Assembly: GCA_949128115.1 (NCBI GenBank)
Contig: OX421966.1
Location: forward strand, 1,116,001 to 1,180,000
Reading direction: 5' to 3'
Origin: Anaspis maculata
Lineage: Eukaryota; Arthropoda; Insecta; Coleoptera; Scraptiidae
Length of the DNA: 64,000 bases
Positions within the stretch are counted from its first letter, which is position 1. Every line of letters starts with the position of its first letter. Shown here one piece after another: positions 60,144 through 64,000 of this stretch. The notes below the pieces were generated by a model that was not told where the DNA came from, made no database searches, and worked only from the letters and a program-made list of their open reading frames with translations. A program made the translations under genes and the position numbers.

Positions 60144-62774
60144 CAGGGTGAGTCATTGATATAAGCAAGCTCGATTGCGCCTACACCGTTGATATTATCG
60201 AAATGAATCAAACGGTTCTGTAAATGAGAGGCCAGAGTGCACTTCGTGAAACTATTTCGCCATATACAGGGTGTATCAATTTTGCAGGGCCACCCTCAAC
60301 CTCATTTTCTCAAATGGCATTTCCTGTATATTTTTACATATTCGAATTAGTCCTTTTTCAGGCTTTATAAATCCATTTAGTTTTTGATATTCGATTCAAC
60401 CGTTCGGAAGTTATCAATTTTTTTCTTAAAATTAATGCGTTTGCAGGTACTCATTCAAAAAATCGCAGAGCACTTGGTTTCTGAGATATCAAGTTGAGAT
60501 TTTTTTATGTCTAGACAACTGTCTGAAGTATTTTTTGGCGGTAAGACCGTCAATTTTCATTGCGGCATAATTTTACTGTAACACATTGATTCTGGTGAAC
60601 TTTGAAGGGTCATAACTTTTTTTTTTCAAATGGCACCCCCCATATTTTATTACTTGGTCGTATTCAGCATCTCATTCTGCATTTTTCCACCTTACATGTT
60701 TTTTCCCAAAGGTTGATAGTTTGGGAGATAATCTGGTTTTTCTGATAAATGAACACAAATCACATCAATTATTAACATAGCGTGCCATGAAAAACAAACA
60801 TTTTTGACATACCAACGTCAAAGTGACGTTTATTGTACATCATTCCGAAAATTTTGACGAGAAATTATGAACTAAGAAAATAAGAACTAAAGAAACAGAA
60901 TGTCGGAACAAGAAATTGAAACATTATCTATTGAACAATCAATGGCTATAACATCTGGATAACAATTACTTCAAAAATTGTTCGAAATGACGGCCCTGTT
61001 GTTGGATACATTCGTCAACCCTTATTAAAAATGAATCATTCACCGCTTCAAGTGTAACATAGTCAATGCTACGGAATGCATTTCTAATTCTTTCTTTCAT
61101 AATTTCTATCGTAGTGACCTAGGTTTCGTACACCCGATCGTGTACAAAGCCCCAGAGAAAAAAATCGGGTTTTGTCAAGTCGGGTGACCTCGCAGGCCAT
61201 GGCACAGGACCTCCCCTGCCAATCCAGCGACCCTCAAATTCTTCATTCGAATATTCTCTGACAATTCGACTATTGTGTGGAGGCGCACCATCATGCTGAA
61301 ACCATAGTCTTCTGTGAAGATCCAGGGGCAAATCATCCAGGGGCACACTTGAAAATCGTTGCGGAGAAAATCCAGATAAGTTTGTCCATTTAGTGGGCCG
61401 TCAAAGAAATATGGGCCAACAACTCTATGGCCCACCACACCTCCCCAAACATTAAGAGACCATCGATGTTGGTGGTCAAGTGCTCGAATGAAATGGGGAT
61501 TTTGGTTGTCATAATAATGGAAGTTGTGGGTGTTGACTTCACCGTTTTTCATAAATGTAGCTTCGTCAGTGAACATGACGTCATCAAAGAAATCATTTTC
61601 TTGTTGTTCCATATTTCGAGCCCATAAACAAAAATTTTGCCTCTTGATAAAGTCATTTTCATTAAAGTTTTGCACCAACTGAACATGGTACGGATGAAAC
61701 TTATTTTTACGGGTTATTCTGGAGACGCTGGTTTGGGAAATCTGCAGCTCTTGACTTAAGGCCCGAGAACTTGTGTGCGGGTTTTCTACAACACTTTGAA
61801 GTACTAAGTTTTCATTTTCACCTTCGGTCGCTGGTCTTCCGCGAATACGTTTTTCATAAAGTGCACTGCCAGTACGTTCAAATCTCTTCTGAACATTTTG
61901 AAAATCTCTCGGCCTTGGATGCCTTCTACCCGGATATCTTTGGGCATAAATTCTAGTCGCCAGCAACGAGCTCCGTTCACTTTCACCCAGCACGTAAACC
62001 ATATCCACTAATTCATTACGGGAAAAATTCATTTTCACGAGGAAATTGAAATCAGACGTCAAAATTTGAGAGTGATGAACAATAAACGTCGCTTTGACGT
62101 TGGTATGTCAAACTTTTCTGTTTTTCATGGCACGCTATGTTGATAATTGATGTGATTTGTGTTCATTTATCAGAAAAAACAGATTATCTCCACAACTATC
62201 AACTTTTGGAAAAAACATAGGAGGTGAAAAAATGCAGAATGAGATGCTGAATACGACCAAGTAATAAAATATGGGGAGTGCTATTTGAAAAAAAAAAGTT
62301 ATGACCCTTCAAAGTTTACCAAAATCAATGTGTCACAGTAAAGTAATGCCGCGATGAAAATTGACGGTCTTACCGCCAAAAGATACCCCAGACAGTTGTC
62401 TAGACAGAGAAAAAAGTCTCAACTTGATATCTCAAAAACCAAGTGCTCTGCGATTTTTTGAATGTGTGCCTGCAAACGCATTAATTTTAAGAAAAAAATC
62501 AATAACTTCTGAACGGTTGAATCGAATTGCAAAATCTAAATGGATTTATAAAGCCTGAAAAAGGACAAATTCGAATATGTATAAATATACAGGAAGTGCC
62601 ATTTTTCAAAAAATTAAGTTGAGGGTGGCCCTGAAAAAGTGGTTCACCCTGTATATAGCAAAATAATTTCACAAAGTGCACTCTGGCCTCCCATTTACAG
62701 AACCGTTTGGTTCATTTCGATATCATCAACGGTGTAGGCGAAATCGAGCTTGCCCATATCAATGACTCACCCTG
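60144..62774 (-). mobile_element. Transposase-bearing TA element with 0.7 kb terminal inverted repeats
   Basis: The left end CAGGGTGAGTCATTGATAT pairs with the right end ATCAATGACTCACCCTG. TA flanks both sides (60142-60143 and 62775-62776). Arms run about 60144-60858 and 62070-62774. The sequence without the element and one TA reads ATTTATATATTCTCC, which matches the intact satellite unit near 56845. A second terminus, CAGGGTGTATCAATTTTGC (60267) against a diverged CCACTT...CACCCTG (ending 62651), lies inside each arm. The central gene makes it the only near-autonomous member of the group here. Confidence 0.9.
60966..62062 (-). pseudogene. DUF4817-type Tc1/mariner-superfamily transposase, broken
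   Basis: The N-terminal domain starts at MNFSRNELVDMVYVLGESE (Met at 62030-62032; an earlier ATG at 62060-62062 is possible) with RIYAQRYPGRRHPRPRDF, which fits the DUF4817 helix-turn-helix, then the GRPATEGENE linker. The DDE domain has MFTDEATF (first Asp), WFQHDGAPPH (second) and WPARSPDLT (third, Asp), with about 36 residues between the second and third by my count. A frameshift near 61347 moves the reading into a second frame (61119-61346), and an in-frame TAG at 61119-61121 interrupts just before the last 50 residues or so, which would end at 60966-60968. The defects are few, so decay is recent. The enzyme's known role is cut-and-paste transposition into TA. Confidence 0.9.
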
Positions 62775-63330
62775 TATATTCTCCAATCATTCAGTGAAGA
62801 TTTTCCCAAAAATTCACTGGAGAGTCCTCACAAGATCGACTCAAGAAGATGATAGAAAAATCTTGGAAGATTACTTAGAGCTTCTTGATAGACTTACTTG
62901 AGATTTTGTTAAGATTCACTCGGAATTTTTTCTAAAGAGAGTCATTTGAGTTTTCTTCAAGAGAATCACTCGAGATTTCTGAAAGATTTCTCCAAAGATT
63001 TGCAAGACATTTCTTCACAGATTGACTCAAAATTTTCTCACGAGGTTTGATCGAGATTTCTTCAGTCTCACTTAAGATGTACCTATCTGAGAAAATAGTT
63101 TATTCAAAATTTCTCATGAGGTTCGCTCACGTTATCTCAACTTGAGATTTTTCAAAATGGATCAATTCGTGTTTTGCCGATGAATTCAAGCAATGCTCAA
63201 TCAAGGATTCTTACAGTTCCCACAAGATTCCTCATTATTCTCGCGCAAGAGTTCCCTACAAATTCACTCAGGATACTTAGAGGATTCACTCAGAATGTTT
63301 CAGGAGACTCGGCAACCATTTCTATCTAAA

Positions 63331-64000
63331 ATAGAGTAGGAAGAATTCCATTGGGCTCACCAGACATCAATCTTAAATGCAATCCAGATGTGCCAAAAAT
63401 TCAAAATTCAAAATCCAGAAGTCAGCTCCAGGAAAATAACTGAATTATCTATTCCAGTATTCCTCAGAAATTACTAACGCATCCTCCAGTTGATGGAATC
63501 TCCGCCTCGGGGTAAACCGCTGGGGGAGTCTGGTGTACATGCCGGAGGAAGTTCGGGGGAAGTCCGGGGAAGTACGGGGGAAGTCCGGAGGAAGTCCGAA
63601 GAATGTCTTGCCAAAAGTTCTTGTCCTTAGTGTTGTTGTTAATTTATTCTTGCAAAATTCTGATTGGAGGCCTCATTCTCCAGATATTTGAGTTCGAATA
63701 CTTATCTGAGAACAATCATGTCAAGAAGCAGAATTCATGATTTCAGAATTTAGGAAGTTTGTGTACAACTGAATTTGATGAGAATGTGATATTGAAGGAA
63801 TTCAGCACATTTCAAAACATCAATCTAAAATAGAATAGAAAAAATTTCATTGTGCTTACCATACATCAATCTTAAATGCAATCCAGATATGCCAAAAATT
63901 CAAAATTCAAGATCCAGAAGTCAGCTCCAGGAAAATAAATGGATTATCCATTCCAGTATTCCTCAGAAATCACTCACGCATCCTTCGGTTGATAAAATCC
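63331..64000 (+). repeat. Direct repeat of about 500 bp running off the window
   Basis: The block AATCTTAAATGCAATCCAGA and 'GAAGTCAGCTCCAGGAAAAT', ending 'CCTCAGAAATTACTAACGC', occurs at 63333-63500 and again at 63829-64000. The copies differ at few positions. The second copy is cut by the window end, so a longer array may follow. Confidence 0.8.
63533..63602 (+). repeat. GGAAGTCCGGG minisatellite
   Basis: About five copies of GGAAGTCCGGGG or GGAAGTACGGG, imperfect, GC-rich, lying between the two 500-bp direct repeat blocks. Confidence 0.75.

Larger units (their letters stand above)
55700..63330 (+). repeat. GATTCACTC/GATTTCTC satellite with about 0.72-0.74 kb higher-order units
   Basis: Short phrases of about 25-35 bp (GAGATTTCTCGAAAGATT, AGATTCACTCAAAATTCC, GGTTTACAAGACATTTCTTC) build a longer unit. 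The landmark TTCATAGAGAG recurs near 56091, 56832, 57573, 57964, 58685, 59401 and 60122, spacing 717-741 bp with one shortened unit (57573 to 57964). The array resumes at 62775 after the transposon at 60144-62774. It fades near 63330. Weak ORFs read through the repeat and are not supported. Confidence 0.9.

Noticed and set aside
42825..63330. CRISPR-like arrays
   Set aside because: The repeats are contiguous, diverged satellites without unique spacers, in a eukaryotic context.

Overview
This window looks like a gene-poor, repeat-dominated piece of an arthropod, most likely insect, nuclear genome (a beetle is plausible, but nothing here proves the order). The grounds are AT-rich sequence, GT-AG introns, a Penelope-like retroelement with a GIY-YIG domain, a DUF4817-type DDE transposase, hAT-like and piggyBac-like miniature elements, and several satellites. 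Taxonomy is inference, not read directly.

Host genes are few. An intronless, minus-strand gene at 11120-12091 encodes a 323-residue cysteine-rich protein built from three near-identical eight-cysteine modules plus a charged helical tail. A plus-strand F-box/leucine-rich-type gene has its last two exons at 41189-41431 and 41558-42196; its first exon is not identified. A GC-rich minus-strand ORF at 21255-21458 looks like one exon of an unidentified gene. Stretches around 19.7-21.6 kb, 35.9-37.1 kb and 53.5-55.7 kb are single-copy and may be intronic or intergenic.

The rest is mobile DNA and satellites. From left to right: two abutting 1 kb fold-back elements (861-2954); smaller hairpins (4.2-7.2 kb); a Penelope-like element with an inverted copy of its 3' end at its 5' side (7662-10674); fold-backs and tandem repeats (12.2-19.7 kb); a 368-bp tandem array ending in a fold-back (21.6-24.1 kb); a purine-rich minisatellite (24.1-26.5 kb); nested fold-backs (29.6-35.8 kb); a TTAA-flanked piggyBac-like element (37127-38085); palindromic elements (38.6-40.7 kb); a satellite rich in heat-shock-element-like motifs (42.8-47.5 kb); a deeply nested set of transposons (47.5-52.2 kb); a second satellite (55.7-63.3 kb) interrupted by a transposase-bearing element with 0.7 kb terminal inverted repeats (60144-62774); and a direct repeat running off the right end.

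The unifying theme is a group of TA-flanked palindromic elements whose ends begin CAGGGTG or close variants. At least six of them carry a second, internal TA-CAGGGTG-like terminus at mirrored positions in both arms, so one inverted-repeat unit appears to sit inside the shell of another. Two neighbours (861-1900 and 1905-2954) share a core but have different outer shells. The only transposase-bearing member has the same architecture. This modular nesting is the best candidate in the window for something not commonly described.
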